Positions 15,910 to 25,215 of a DNA stretch of 47,999 bases are shown here, piece after piece; the first letter of the stretch is position 1, and each line of letters starts with the position of its first letter. This DNA is from an uncultured Saprospiraceae bacterium (GTDB lineage Bacteria > Bacteroidota > Bacteroidia > Chitinophagales > Saprospiraceae): positions 1-47,999 of the forward strand of contig CALFDU010000137.1 in NCBI GenBank assembly GCA_937950315.1, read 5' to 3'. The notes beneath the pieces are model-generated. The model had not been told where the DNA came from. It searched no databases and was given only the letters and a program-made list of their open reading frames with translations. A program made the translations under genes and the position numbers.

Positions 15910-17622
15910 CTATAATCTCCCTGCCTTGATTTCTTTATCTGCGTGATCTACAGCCCTTGCCGTCAATGCCATATAAGTAATACTTGGATTCTGTGTGGCA
16001 GAACTCGTCATGCACGAACCGTCAGAAACAAAAACATTTTTGACATCGTGCATTTGATTCCATTTATTGAGCACTGAAGTTTTAGGGTCGTGACCCATTC
16101 TTGCTGTTCCCATTTCGTGGATGGCGGCTCCTACGGCTGTAGCGTTGTTGTGTGAATGAACATCTACACAACCCGCTGCTTCCAGAATCTCTTCTGCACA
16201 GGCGACACCGTCTTTTCTTAAGGCCATTTCATTGTCTCTTAATTTGGCGTCAAAAGTGATGATAGGCATTCCATGTTTGTCTTGCTTTTCAAAATTGAGA
16301 AACATCTTGTTGTCGTGATAAGGAAGCAACTCTCCAAAGCAAGTCATCCAGACATAATATCTACCTGGTTTAAATATAGCATCTTTCAATTCTGCTCCGA
16401 CCAACCCGGCAGGAATGTTACTCGTCCGATTTGCTCCACCTTGATAGCCAAATCCTCTTACGTAATCTGATCTCTTGGTTTCTTCATTTATATTTCTAAA
16501 TCGAGGAATATAAAATCCACCAGGTTTTCTTCCCTTGTAATATTTGTCATCAAAGCCATCTATGAATCCGCCCGCTCCCATACCGTAATGGTGGTCCATA
16601 ATATTATGACCCAATTCGCCACTTGAATTTCCGAGTCCATCGGGAAATGATTCTGATCTACTGTTTAGTAATATAGCTGTTGTCCCGACCGTAGAGGCGT
16701 TGCAAAATACTATTCTTGAAAAGTATTCTTCTGTTTCTCCAGTGATTGAATCTTTGATACGCACGCCGGTAGCTTTGCCTTCTTTTTTATCATAAACGAT
16801 TTCAGTAACAATACTATTCGGTCGCAGAGTAAGGTTACCGGTTGCATTGGCTACAGGTAAGGTTGCTGCTTGACTAGAGAAATAGGCACCAAAAGGACAT
16901 CCTCTGACACACCTTGCTCTTGATTGGCATTGTCCACGTGTTCCTAGATGTACTTTAGGGTCGTATTCGGTCAGATTGGCTAGACGGCCTGGGGTGATTA
17001 TTCTGTAAGGAAATTTTTTCATGAGGGACTCACGCATGCTCTGTTCCGCACAATTCAATTCAAAAGGCTTAAGAAATTTTCCATCTGGTATCTGACTCAA
17101 TCCCTCTTTTTGACCAGCCACACCGACAAAGGTTTCTACACGGTCATACCAAGGCTCAATGTCTTTGTATCTGATCGGCCAATCGATTGCGATCCCTTCT
17201 TTTAGGTTGGCTTCAAAATCTAAATCACTCCATCGATAACAATGTCTGCCCCACATCAATGATCGCCCGCCTACATGATGTCCGCGTATCCAATCAAATC
17301 GTTCGATTTCGTCGTATGGATATTCGTCATCTTTGGCCATAAGGTGTTTGTGGTCTTCGCCTACCCACCAAGACAATCTGTTTTGTTTGAAATAATGTTT
17401 GTCAATTTCTTCTTGAGATACTTTATTTTGATTGGGCAATTCCCAGACATCGAGATTGGCCGTCGGGTAGTCTCCGTGTTTGATGTCACGACCTCTTTCC
17501 AATACCAAGGTTTTGTATCCTTTGGTGGTCAATTCCATGGCAGCATAGCCACCTGAAATACCTGAGCCGATAACAATGGCATCATAGGTAACTTCTTCTT
17601 TTCCTTTTGAATTAAATTTCAT
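15910..17622 (-). CDS. GMC family FAD-dependent oxidoreductase
   Basis: 570 aa, relative of the large subunit of gluconate 2-dehydrogenase. The N-terminal Rossmann motif is AIVIGSGISGGYAAMEL (about 15-31) with the acidic end of strand 2 in LVLERG. The GMC loop GHHVGGRSLMWGRHCYRW and RCVRGCPFGAYFSSQ follow. The C-terminus has AIHEMGTARMG (catalytic-base His about 502) and FVSDGSCM...QNPSITYMALTARA (Asn of the His/Asn pair). It oxidises an alcohol or sugar; the true substrate is unknown. No signal peptide is seen, so it may be exported with the Tat-like partner upstream. Start 17622 overlaps that gene's stop as ATGA; an ATG at 17631 is the alternative. Confidence 0.92.
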   Translation of the reverse strand: MKFNSKGKEEVTYDAIVIGSGISGGYAAMELTTKGYKTLVLERGRDIKHGDYPTANLDVWELPNQNKVSQEEIDKHYFKQNRLSWWVGEDHKHLMAKDDEYPYDEIERFDWIRGHHVGGRSLMWGRHCYRWSDLDFEANLKEGIAIDWPIRYKDIEPWYDRVETFVGVAGQKEGLSQIPDGKFLKPFELNCAEQSMRESLMKKFPYRIITPGRLANLTEYDPKVHLGTRGQCQSRARCVRGCPFGAYFSSQAATLPVANATGNLTLRPNSIVTEIVYDKKEGKATGVRIKDSITGETEEYFSRIVFCNASTVGTTAILLNSRSESFPDGLGNSSGELGHNIMDHHYGMGAGGFIDGFDDKYYKGRKPGGFYIPRFRNINEETKRSDYVRGFGYQGGANRTSNIPAGLVGAELKDAIFKPGRYYVWMTCFGELLPYHDNKMFLNFEKQDKHGMPIITFDAKLRDNEMALRKDGVACAEEILEAAGCVDVHSHNNATAVGAAIHEMGTARMGHDPKTSVLNKWNQMHDVKNVFVSDGSCMTSSATQNPSITYMALTARAVDHADKEIKAGRL

Positions 17623-18230
17623 ATTGCCCAAGCTTTTCCATCTACTGAAGCAAGGTCAATACATCCATCGTATTCTCCAGGTACAGGTAGGTAATTTAAA
17701 AATTCGGTTGCGATCTCTTCAGTATTTAGGTAATAACCAATGGTTTGTTGTTTTAATGCCAAATAGCCATCTCTAGCGTCTTTATATTCTGAAGATGTAT
17801 CGAGGGATTTTAAAATCTTGATCCTATCATCCTGCTCTAATTCTAAAAACGATTTTCCTTTTTCCATTTTCTCAAGTTGGTAATTAAATTCATCAACTTC
17901 TACAATTTCTTTAAGGTACTTTTTAAAAGCCTCAAACCCTTTTTTGTAAACAGCTAGGTCTTCTTGATTATATGTGTTGGCAAGCATTGAGTCGATCATT
18001 TTGTGAACACCTACAGCCGATGCAGATGGGCTATTTGTTTCAGGTAAAATGGTGTCGACCATACCTTGTATGAATGAAAAATCCTCCTCACTAAAGAAGC
18101 TTAATTTGAAATCTGGCGCTGTTGCAACAGCATCTGTTTTACAACCGGTTAGCAGGGTGGTCATGAGTGGTAAACTGACAGCTGCCCCAGTCATGTAAGC
18201 TGTGTATTTTAGTATATCTCGTCTCTTCAT
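17619..18230 (-). CDS. Gluconate 2-dehydrogenase subunit 3 family protein
   Basis: 203 aa. The N-terminus MKRRDILKYTAYMTGAAVSL has the twin-Arg start and hydrophobic stretch of a Tat signal, ending at a lipobox-like LLTGC (Cys30). The body is the small-subunit fold: FFSEEDFSFIQGMVDTILPE, then a helical region and the C-terminal YFLxTE-like GYYLNTEEIATEFLNYLPVPGEY region. This subunit normally chaperones or anchors the GMC catalytic subunit, which is encoded next and overlaps it by 4 nt. A cytochrome c subunit, the third component of classical gluconate dehydrogenase, is not present beside it. Confidence 0.9.
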   Translation of the reverse strand: MKRRDILKYTAYMTGAAVSLPLMTTLLTGCKTDAVATAPDFKLSFFSEEDFSFIQGMVDTILPETNSPSASAVGVHKMIDSMLANTYNQEDLAVYKKGFEAFKKYLKEIVEVDEFNYQLEKMEKGKSFLELEQDDRIKILKSLDTSSEYKDARDGYLALKQQTIGYYLNTEEIATEFLNYLPVPGEYDGCIDLASVDGKAWAI

Positions 18231-18370
18231 CTTTGGTGTTTGCTTTAATGTACAAAAAATTGTTAGCAGCTAAGATATCTTTTGATTAAATCGTCCTGCC
18301 GTCATTGAGGATTGTCTGTTGTTGAAGCATATATCATGTTATCTTTATTAAGTTTATCTTGTACTCGATT

Positions 18371-20536
18371 ATGAAGAAAAGTTTGATAATTTTTATTCTA
18401 TTTGGCTCTGTTTGTTTTTCCTATGGACAGAATGAAATTTGGCAAACAGCAATTTATGCTGAGGATGAGTGGAGATATATTTCGGGTTCTGCAGATATTC
18501 CCAATAATTGGAGGGAGCTTGGTTTTGATGATAGTGGCTGGAGTGTCGGACCTGGAAGTATTGGTTATGGTGACAATGATGATGCTACTATCATACCTGA
18601 GGTATTTTCATTGTACATGCGTAAAACATTTGCCGTGAGCGACAAATCCAAGATCTTAGGTGGATTATTGAATGCTGATTTTGATGATGGATTCGTAGCT
18701 TATTTAAATGGTGTTGAGATTGCTAGATCAAATGTTGATGGTGCATTTCCTTCATGGAATGCAGACGCAATTGATTTCCGTGAAGCGATGATATATTCTG
18801 GTGGGACTCCTCTGAATTTCTTCTCTGATGAAGATGTTTTGCAGGAACTTTTATTGGATGGAGAAAATGTCTTGGCTATTCAGACGCACAATAGGGATGG
18901 CTTGTCTAGTTCTGATCTCACTTCGTTATATTGGATGTCTTTTTTAAGTTCGGAACCGATGCCTGGCTTTGGCGAATTTCATATTGAAGGTGTGCAAGAT
19001 GGTGAGCAATCTGACTTGCCGATTGTTAAGATTAATACTTTTGGAATAGAGATTCCCGATGAACCAAAGATAGATGCTGAGTTGGGAATTGTCTGGGATG
19101 CATCAGGAGGACCTAATGATTTTTCCGCTTTCGCAAATGAATATTCAGGGAACATACGAATTGAGAAGCGAGGACAATCTTCCTTGTTCTTTTTTCCAAA
19201 GAATAGTTACGGATTCGAATTGGTAGATGAGGAAGGGAATGATATGGATGCCTCTTTTTTGAATTTTCCAGAGGAAGAAGATTTTATTCTCCATGGACCT
19301 TATTCTGATAAAACCTTGATGCGCAATGTATTGATTTTTGAACTGGCAAATCAAGTTGGACAATACGCCACACGCACACGTTATGTAGAACTCGAAGTCA
19401 ATGGATTTTACGAAGGCATCTATGTAATGATGGAACGTATCAAGCGGGACAAAGAACGCGTGGATATAGCAAAATTAAGAGAGGAGGATATTGAAGGTGA
19501 TGAATTAACTGGTGGATACATATTTAAAATTGATAAAGGCCAACCTGACTGGTTGTCGCAGTATGATATTCAGAACAACCCAGGAGCAAAATTGCACTTT
19601 CAGTACGTGTATCCGAGACGTGAGAATATCATGCCAGAGCAAGCGCAATATATTCAGACCTATGTAGATAGTTTTGAGCGAGCGTTGCGCAGTCCTAATG
19701 TTCCAGTTAATGGAAAATATTATGACGACTTCATTGATCTCGCATCTTTTGTAGATCATTTTTTACTGGTGGAGTTGGCCAAAGATGTGGATGGTTATCG
19801 TTTTAGTACCTATTTGCACAAAGACAAGGATAGTAAGGGTGGCAAATTGAAATGTGGGCCGCTTTGGGATTTTAATCTTTCTTTTGGTAATGCAGATTAT
19901 TGTCAAGGTTGGGAACCTGAAGGATGGATGTATAACTTACATTGTGACAATGGAAATCCTTTTTGGTGGAATACATTATTTTCTGAATCCAAGTTTAGAA
20001 ATCATGCAAAATGTCGATGGGAAGAATTAAGACAGACTGTTTTTCATCGCGATAGTATCTATGCGATGATTGATGCCAATCGAGATTTGTTAGATTCATC
20101 ACTTGATAGAAATTACGAAAAGTGGCCAATCCTCGGTCAGTACGTCTGGCCCAATTTTTATGTGCCATTTAATTATCCTGGAGAGATCAATGTTTTAAAA
20201 CAATTTGTGGCAGATAGATTGGAGTGGATGGACAATGCAATGTTGGGTGTATGTGATAGTACCTTGGTGGTGACGCCGGGGCAAAACTTCGATTTTGTTT
20301 TAGCACCCAATCCAGCATCCAATATTCTGACTCTGCAGTTTGAATTTGCTATTGAAGAGTCATTTGATTTTGTGATCTATAATGAATTGGGGATTGAGAT
20401 TCCTATCTATAATCAAGGAGTTGGAGAGAAGAGTATTGATCTTGATGTTTCTCATTTGCCAAAAGGAATATACTTCTTGACGGTATTTAATGATGACGAG
20501 GAAGCAAGTGTGAAGAAGTTTGTAGTAGTTGATTAA
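18371..20536 (+). CDS. CotH kinase family protein with T9SS sorting domain
   Basis: 721 aa. A signal peptide (1-20, ending FSYGQ) is followed by a galactose-binding-like beta sandwich (about 22-190; WRELGFDDSGWSVGPGSIGYGD, YMRKTFAV). The CotH domain spans about 220-610: IRIEKRGQSSLFFFPKNSYG, DFILHGPYSDKTLMRN, YEGIYVMMERIKRDKERV, ELAKDVDGYRFSTYLHKD and GPLWDFNLSFGN, where the Asp of WDFN is the metal-binding position of CotH kinases. The last 80 residues form a T9SS type A sorting domain (FVLAPNPASNILTLQF ... GIYFLTVFNDDEEASVKKFV). It is likely secreted and surface-attached. A TTG 12 nt upstream is not used as the start because the ATG gives a clean signal peptide. Confidence 0.92.
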   Translation: MKKSLIIFILFGSVCFSYGQNEIWQTAIYAEDEWRYISGSADIPNNWRELGFDDSGWSVGPGSIGYGDNDDATIIPEVFSLYMRKTFAVSDKSKILGGLLNADFDDGFVAYLNGVEIARSNVDGAFPSWNADAIDFREAMIYSGGTPLNFFSDEDVLQELLLDGENVLAIQTHNRDGLSSSDLTSLYWMSFLSSEPMPGFGEFHIEGVQDGEQSDLPIVKINTFGIEIPDEPKIDAELGIVWDASGGPNDFSAFANEYSGNIRIEKRGQSSLFFFPKNSYGFELVDEEGNDMDASFLNFPEEEDFILHGPYSDKTLMRNVLIFELANQVGQYATRTRYVELEVNGFYEGIYVMMERIKRDKERVDIAKLREEDIEGDELTGGYIFKIDKGQPDWLSQYDIQNNPGAKLHFQYVYPRRENIMPEQAQYIQTYVDSFERALRSPNVPVNGKYYDDFIDLASFVDHFLLVELAKDVDGYRFSTYLHKDKDSKGGKLKCGPLWDFNLSFGNADYCQGWEPEGWMYNLHCDNGNPFWWNTLFSESKFRNHAKCRWEELRQTVFHRDSIYAMIDANRDLLDSSLDRNYEKWPILGQYVWPNFYVPFNYPGEINVLKQFVADRLEWMDNAMLGVCDSTLVVTPGQNFDFVLAPNPASNILTLQFEFAIEESFDFVIYNELGIEIPIYNQGVGEKSIDLDVSHLPKGIYFLTVFNDDEEASVKKFVVVD

Positions 20537-20693
20537 GTATAATCTGTTCATTTGGATTCTCTCTTTAATATCAGTGTGCGGCAGATAACTTTCTGCAAAT
20601 ACTTCATTGTCTTGAAGTACTAAATTGGCTTTTGGTTTTATTTATTCATGCTTAGGCAAATTGAGTTTTGAGAATTATTTCTTAGCTTCGATT

Positions 20694-21218
20694 ATGGATA
20701 TAAAAAATGCTCAGAGCAACATGCGTGAGTCATATTATGGTGGCGGACCAGGTGTAATCGCTTCAGGATTGGTTTGGTTGGCTTCGGGAATAGTTGCATG
20801 GAAAGGAGAAGCGATGACAAGCATGTTGGTGTTCTTTGTAGGAGGAATGTTGATACATCCAATAGGGATAATGCTGTCCAAGCTTATTGGTCGATCAGGA
20901 AAGCATGAAAAAGGCAATCCTTTGTCAACGCTGGCTTTAGAAAGTACCATCCTCATCTTTATTGGGTTGTTTATTGCCTACACTGTGTTTCATTCAGTGG
21001 GTGATTGGTTTTATGTTATTATGGCAATGATTATAGGTAGTAGATATTTGCTGTTTCAATCCATGTATGGAATGAAAATATATTGGTTGTTAGGAGCATT
21101 GTTTATTTTGATCGGATTTAAGGGAATCTTTTTGGCAGAACCTTTTCATTATCCTGCTATCTCGGGAGGAGTAATGGAATTATTAATAGCTATTGTAATT
21201 TTTGTAAAGACAAAATAG
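20694..21218 (+). CDS. Integral membrane protein, DUF7010-like
   Basis: 174 aa with five or six hydrophobic helices. The N-terminal cytoplasmic MRESYYGGGPGVIASGLVWL, GGMLIHPIGIMLSKLIG and HSVGDWFYVIMAMIIGSRYL match a small family of conserved membrane proteins that I recall as DUF7010; its function is unknown. The frame is open from 20625, but the preferred ATG is at 20694: the upstream residues have no membrane or family features. It lies 157 nt after the CotH gene and 49 nt before the acetyltransferase gene, which may share its transcript. Confidence 0.7.
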   Translation: MDIKNAQSNMRESYYGGGPGVIASGLVWLASGIVAWKGEAMTSMLVFFVGGMLIHPIGIMLSKLIGRSGKHEKGNPLSTLALESTILIFIGLFIAYTVFHSVGDWFYVIMAMIIGSRYLLFQSMYGMKIYWLLGALFILIGFKGIFLAEPFHYPAISGGVMELLIAIVIFVKTK

Positions 21219-21267
21219 ATTTCGTCTTTTTCTTGTAAATTTCTTAATAAATATAAACGATAGGAAA

Positions 21268-21894
21268 ATGCAGATACCAGATAAGGATGAAAAATTTCCG
21301 ATGCCCCATACTGAGCGTTTGTGTTTTCTAAAAAATATAATCAACAATCCACAAATCGAAGTAGGGGACTACACTTATTATGATGATCCAGATGACGTCT
21401 ATAATTTTGAAAGGAATGTAAAGTATCTTTTTGAGTTTGGTGAGGACAAGTTGATCATTGGTAAGTTTTGTATGATTGCAACGGACGTTGTTTTTATCAT
21501 GAATGGAGCCAATCATCTGACCGATGCCGTTACTACCTATCCTTTTGCGGCATTCGGAGATGCGTGGTCAGGAGCTATGGAAGGGAAAAGCTATCCTCAT
21601 AAAGGAAATACGGTCATCGGAAATGATGTTTGGATAGGAAATGGAGCGACGATCATGACGGGTCTGCAGATTGGCGATGGTGCAATCATTGCTGCCAAAT
21701 CATTGGTAACCAAAGATGTAGAGCCGTATACAATCGTAGGAGGTAATCCTGCGCAAGAAATTAGAAAGCGGTTTTCTGAAAAGAAAATCAAGGAGCTTTT
21801 GGAAATCAGCTGGTGGGATTGGCCGATAGAAAAAATAACCAAAAACATCCAGCATCTAACTGGAAATAACATCAATAACATTTCAAAAAAGTAA
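21268..21894 (+). CDS. Vat/CatB-type xenobiotic O-acetyltransferase (hexapeptide repeat)
   Basis: 208 aa. Left-handed beta-helix acetyltransferase. EVGDYTYYDDPDD, DKLIIGKFCMIATDVVFIMN, the catalytic GANH (His83), TVIGNDVWIGNGATIMTGLQ, IGDGAIIAAKSLVTKDVEPY, TIVGGNPAQEIRKRFS and the C-terminal WWDWPIEKI are laid out as in the streptogramin A (Vat) and chloramphenicol (CatB) acetyltransferases. Members without a resistance role are common in environmental Bacteroidota, so the substrate is open. The DinB-like gene follows after 4 nt. Confidence 0.9.
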   Translation: MQIPDKDEKFPMPHTERLCFLKNIINNPQIEVGDYTYYDDPDDVYNFERNVKYLFEFGEDKLIIGKFCMIATDVVFIMNGANHLTDAVTTYPFAAFGDAWSGAMEGKSYPHKGNTVIGNDVWIGNGATIMTGLQIGDGAIIAAKSLVTKDVEPYTIVGGNPAQEIRKRFSEKKIKELLEISWWDWPIEKITKNIQHLTGNNINNISKK

Positions 21895-21898
21895 ACGA

Positions 21899-22417
21899 AT
21901 GTCAGTAGGGAAAATGTTTTTAAGCGAACTTCAGTTGGAGTCAGAAGTAACAAGGAAATATCTGGCATTGGTACCTTTTGATCAAGCAGATTTTAAACCA
22001 GCCGAAAGTTCGGAGACATTGGGTAGATTGGCTATCCATGTGGCTGAGATAACTGCTTGGTGGACTTCTTGTGTCAAAGATGATACATTGGATTTTATAG
22101 ACTTTGAACCCAAAGAGATTACGACACAAGAAGGTTTATTGAGTTACTTTGATGCACTGCTTGATGAAGCAGAAAAAGCATTGGCAGCAGTAAAGGATGA
22201 GGAATTTGAAAAGAATTGGTCGATGACCTATGGAGATGATGTCATCTTTACACTCCCCAAAATGCAAGTTGCTAGGATTTTCTGTATGAATCATCTGGTG
22301 CATCATCGGGCGCAACTTGGTGTATATTTACGAATTTTGGGAATACCTTTACCTGCGGTGTACGGACCCTCTGCGGATAACGAAGACGTTACTACGGTCA
22401 GGAATATGTTTCTTTAA
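21899..22417 (+). CDS. DinB family protein
   Basis: 172 aa, four-helix bundle of the DinB/YfiT metalloenzyme-like superfamily. The metal-binding histidines are visible: H47 in GRLAIHVAEITAWW, and H132 and H136 in MNHLVHHRAQLGVYLRI. The last part GIPLPAVYGPSADN is the usual C-terminal loop of the bacterial subgroup. The members' activities are mostly unknown; some are thiol-dependent S-transferases. Cotranscribed with the acetyltransferase 4 nt upstream. Confidence 0.9.
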   Translation: MSVGKMFLSELQLESEVTRKYLALVPFDQADFKPAESSETLGRLAIHVAEITAWWTSCVKDDTLDFIDFEPKEITTQEGLLSYFDALLDEAEKALAAVKDEEFEKNWSMTYGDDVIFTLPKMQVARIFCMNHLVHHRAQLGVYLRILGIPLPAVYGPSADNEDVTTVRNMFL

Positions 22418-22785
22418 TTTTTTAATATAATTTGTAACCCTACCATTGAATGTGATAGCATCAATTATGTAATTAGTGGTTGGGGTGATACAATGTTTTA
22501 TAATCTTTTTGTATCTCTTTTGCTTGTCCAGAAAAGAAGTAAAAGAAAATGATACACGCAGCAAAGGAATTGTGCATTGGTTCATCATAAAAACCCGGGA
22601 GTTAAATTCATGCGTCATGATATGGTGTCAATGGCGTGATATCGTTTGTTGTTTTTTATATCACCTCTTGACTCAATCTGTTTGAACATTGATAATTCTT
22701 GCAGACTTAGAAGTATTAAAGTCTTTATATTTAGTGGAATCCTTTTGGAGATTTTTATATTAGAATATCATTTAAAACCAATAAG
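22418..22785. other. Intergenic stretch before the CRTAC1 gene
   Basis: This 368-nt stretch is AT-rich. Short frames on both strands look random. A 7-bp hairpin (GTGATAT / ATATCAC) lies at about 22637-22665. A TATATTTA near-match to the -7 box lies at 22726-22733, about 50 nt before the next ATG. No clear terminator for the DinB gene is seen and no RNA gene is recognised. Confidence 0.35.
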
Positions 22786-25032
22786 ATGAGCAAGAAATGC
22801 TTTATTCCGACTTTTTTACTGCTGATACTTTCTTTCAAGGTGTATACTCAAGGCATGATTAACGTAGCAGATAGTCAAGGATTGTTTGGTTTTTCTTCTA
22901 CTGATTATAATTCAGGAATTAGTTTTGTTGATTTTGATTTGGATGGCGATGATGATATAACCATAGGTACACATATAGATATTCCAATACTTTTTTTTGA
23001 AAATCAAAATGGCTCATTTAAGCAAGTCGGCTTTGTAGCCGATATCCAAAGATCGATTCAAGTGACTTGGGTTGATTATGACAATGATGGTGATCTTGAT
23101 ATTAGTTACAGTGGATTTGGAATGAAGTTGTTTGAGAATGTAGGAGACATGCAGTTTGAAGATGTCACTTCCAATCTTGGTATCGAAGATAGTTGCACTG
23201 CTTATACGACAAATTGGGCTGACTTTGACAAAGACGGAGACCTGGATTTTTTCTTAACTCAATTTGCGTGTAGTGACGGGCTAGAGTACTATAAAAACAA
23301 TGGAGATAAGACTTTCAGTTTGGCCAACAATGCTGCAGGAATAGAACCGGAGTTGGCTGAATTTGCCCTGGCAGCTTCTGTAATAGATTATGACAATGAC
23401 GGCTGGGAAGATTTTCATATTGCCGTCGATTTTCAATTAGGCAATGTCCTACTTAAGAACAATGGAGATGGTACATTTAGTAATGTAAGTGCACAAACAG
23501 ATGCAGACATCCTTATGGATGGTATGTCTTCTACCGTTGGTGATGTTGATTTGGATGGGGATATGGATATCTATGTAACCAATACTTTTTATGATGATCG
23601 ACCGGGAGATTACAATAAACTACTCATTAATATTGATACAGATCGATTTATTGATGTGTCTGGATTTTGGGGTGTTTGGGGAGGTGGTTGGTCTTGGGGT
23701 GCACAGTTTTTAGATGTGGATGGAGATTTTGATCTCGATTTGCATGTAAATGTTGATCAACGACTTGTAGATGATGATGCAGTCAATCCAGCTGTGTTGT
23801 ATTTTAATGATTATCAGAACCTACGATTTATCAAAGACGAATCTAGCATCACCTATTCACGCGATGATGACGCACAGTATGTTTATGGATATGGATCAGC
23901 ACAAGGTGATTTTAATCAAGATGGGTATGTTGATCTTTTCTCCAATACTCAGCGCTCAGATGTGATTCTATTGAAAAACGAATGGAACAGCACAAATTGG
24001 TTAAAAGTCAATTTGACTGGAGTAGAATCTAATCTGATGGGCATCGGCACGCGCATAGAAGCCTATGTCGATGGTAAAAAAATGTTGAGACATGTGCGTT
24101 GTGGAGAAGGCTATGCTTCACAGAATTCGTATACCCAATTTTTTGGACTGAGCGATTTTACAAAATTAGATTCATTGGTATTGAGGTGGCCCCTAGGTAT
24201 CGTAGATACTTATTATGATGTAGATGCAAACTCGGTAATTCGATGTGTGGAAGGCCAAGAATTAATCAATGATCTTGGGTTCAATGGCTTCTGGCAGAAT
24301 GCAGAATGTGAAAACGGTGATGCAGATTTGGTATTGGCATTCCAAGGAGGAAAATTGCCGTATGACTTTGAGCTTAGATCACTGGATGGCGATCTTGTTA
24401 TTGCTGGACAAATCAATGAACCTGCCTCTCGTGCTATAAGAAATGTACCTTTGGATCAATACAATATTCAAGTTACAGACTCAGACATGAATACATTTAC
24501 CACCACGATCAATAAATCATTTACCATTGAAAGTCCAGATATTTCCACAGTCATCGTCGATTCATTCTCATCCAATTCCAGCAATGGAGAAGTTTCTATT
24601 ACTGCTGATGGTGGTCTGCCTCCTTATCGGTATCGATTGTACGATGAGACAGGAGATCTACTGAGCATGTCTTCTTATGTCACAGAACTGGACGCGGGTG
24701 ATTATACGGTTGAGGTATTGGATGCCAATGATTGTAGTTCCACGGAATTGATCAACATCGGTCTTGTGAATTCATTGGAAGAATACATTTCGAGTCATGT
24801 TTCTATTTTTCCAAATCCCACTGCCGATATATTACACATTTCATTGGTCGAGATTTTTGAAGGCACGATTCAGTTGGAAGATGCTCAAGGCAAATATCTT
24901 TACTCGGTTGACAATGAATCATTGGATCAGTCAGTAAATATTTCAGCACTAAATAATGGCGTTTACTTTTTGGTTTTTTCATCCAATGACGGTCTGCAAT
25001 CTGCGGCACGGAGAATTGTGGTACTTAAATAG
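22786..25032 (+). CDS. CRTAC1/UnbV family FG-GAP protein with T9SS sorting domain
   Basis: 748 aa. Signal peptide 1-22 (ending VYTQ). Residues about 30-400 form a seven-bladed FG-GAP/VCBS propeller whose blades carry Ca-binding loops such as DFDLDGDDD, DYDNDGDLD, DFDKDGDLD, DYDNDGWED, DVDLDGDMD, DVDGDFDLD and DFNQDGYVD. An ASPIC/UnbV domain follows (NWLKVNLTGVESNLMGIGTR ... VRCGEGYASQNSYTQFFGL). Two SprB-like beta units come next (GGKLPYDFELRS; GGLPPYRYRLYD). The end is a T9SS type A sorting domain (VSIFPNPTADILHISL ... GVYFLVFSS). Probably a cell-surface or released adhesion protein. Confidence 0.92.
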   Translation: MSKKCFIPTFLLLILSFKVYTQGMINVADSQGLFGFSSTDYNSGISFVDFDLDGDDDITIGTHIDIPILFFENQNGSFKQVGFVADIQRSIQVTWVDYDNDGDLDISYSGFGMKLFENVGDMQFEDVTSNLGIEDSCTAYTTNWADFDKDGDLDFFLTQFACSDGLEYYKNNGDKTFSLANNAAGIEPELAEFALAASVIDYDNDGWEDFHIAVDFQLGNVLLKNNGDGTFSNVSAQTDADILMDGMSSTVGDVDLDGDMDIYVTNTFYDDRPGDYNKLLINIDTDRFIDVSGFWGVWGGGWSWGAQFLDVDGDFDLDLHVNVDQRLVDDDAVNPAVLYFNDYQNLRFIKDESSITYSRDDDAQYVYGYGSAQGDFNQDGYVDLFSNTQRSDVILLKNEWNSTNWLKVNLTGVESNLMGIGTRIEAYVDGKKMLRHVRCGEGYASQNSYTQFFGLSDFTKLDSLVLRWPLGIVDTYYDVDANSVIRCVEGQELINDLGFNGFWQNAECENGDADLVLAFQGGKLPYDFELRSLDGDLVIAGQINEPASRAIRNVPLDQYNIQVTDSDMNTFTTTINKSFTIESPDISTVIVDSFSSNSSNGEVSITADGGLPPYRYRLYDETGDLLSMSSYVTELDAGDYTVEVLDANDCSSTELINIGLVNSLEEYISSHVSIFPNPTADILHISLVEIFEGTIQLEDAQGKYLYSVDNESLDQSVNISALNNGVYFLVFSSNDGLQSAARRIVVLK

Positions 25033-25125
25033 CATTAAAAATGTAAGCAATAAGTTCAATTGTTTTTCATAAAGGCTGCTCGGCGAAAGCTAGTATAAGT
25101 CTATTTGTGAAATTGTAATGGACTG

Positions 25126-25158
25126 TTTGGTTAATACTACTTCTACATTTTATTCTTG
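25126..25158 (+). promoter_or_regulatory. Candidate promoter of the WG-repeat gene
   Basis: TTTG (25126-25129), a 21-nt spacer and TATTCTTG (25151-25158, one mismatch to TAnnTTTG) fit the Bacteroidota promoter form. The distance to the ATG at 25216 is 57 nt. Confidence 0.3.
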
Positions 25159-25215
25159 AAGTTTTTCAAGTTATTATTACATTGTAATGATTAAGCTTTT
25201 AAATTTTCAACAAGA

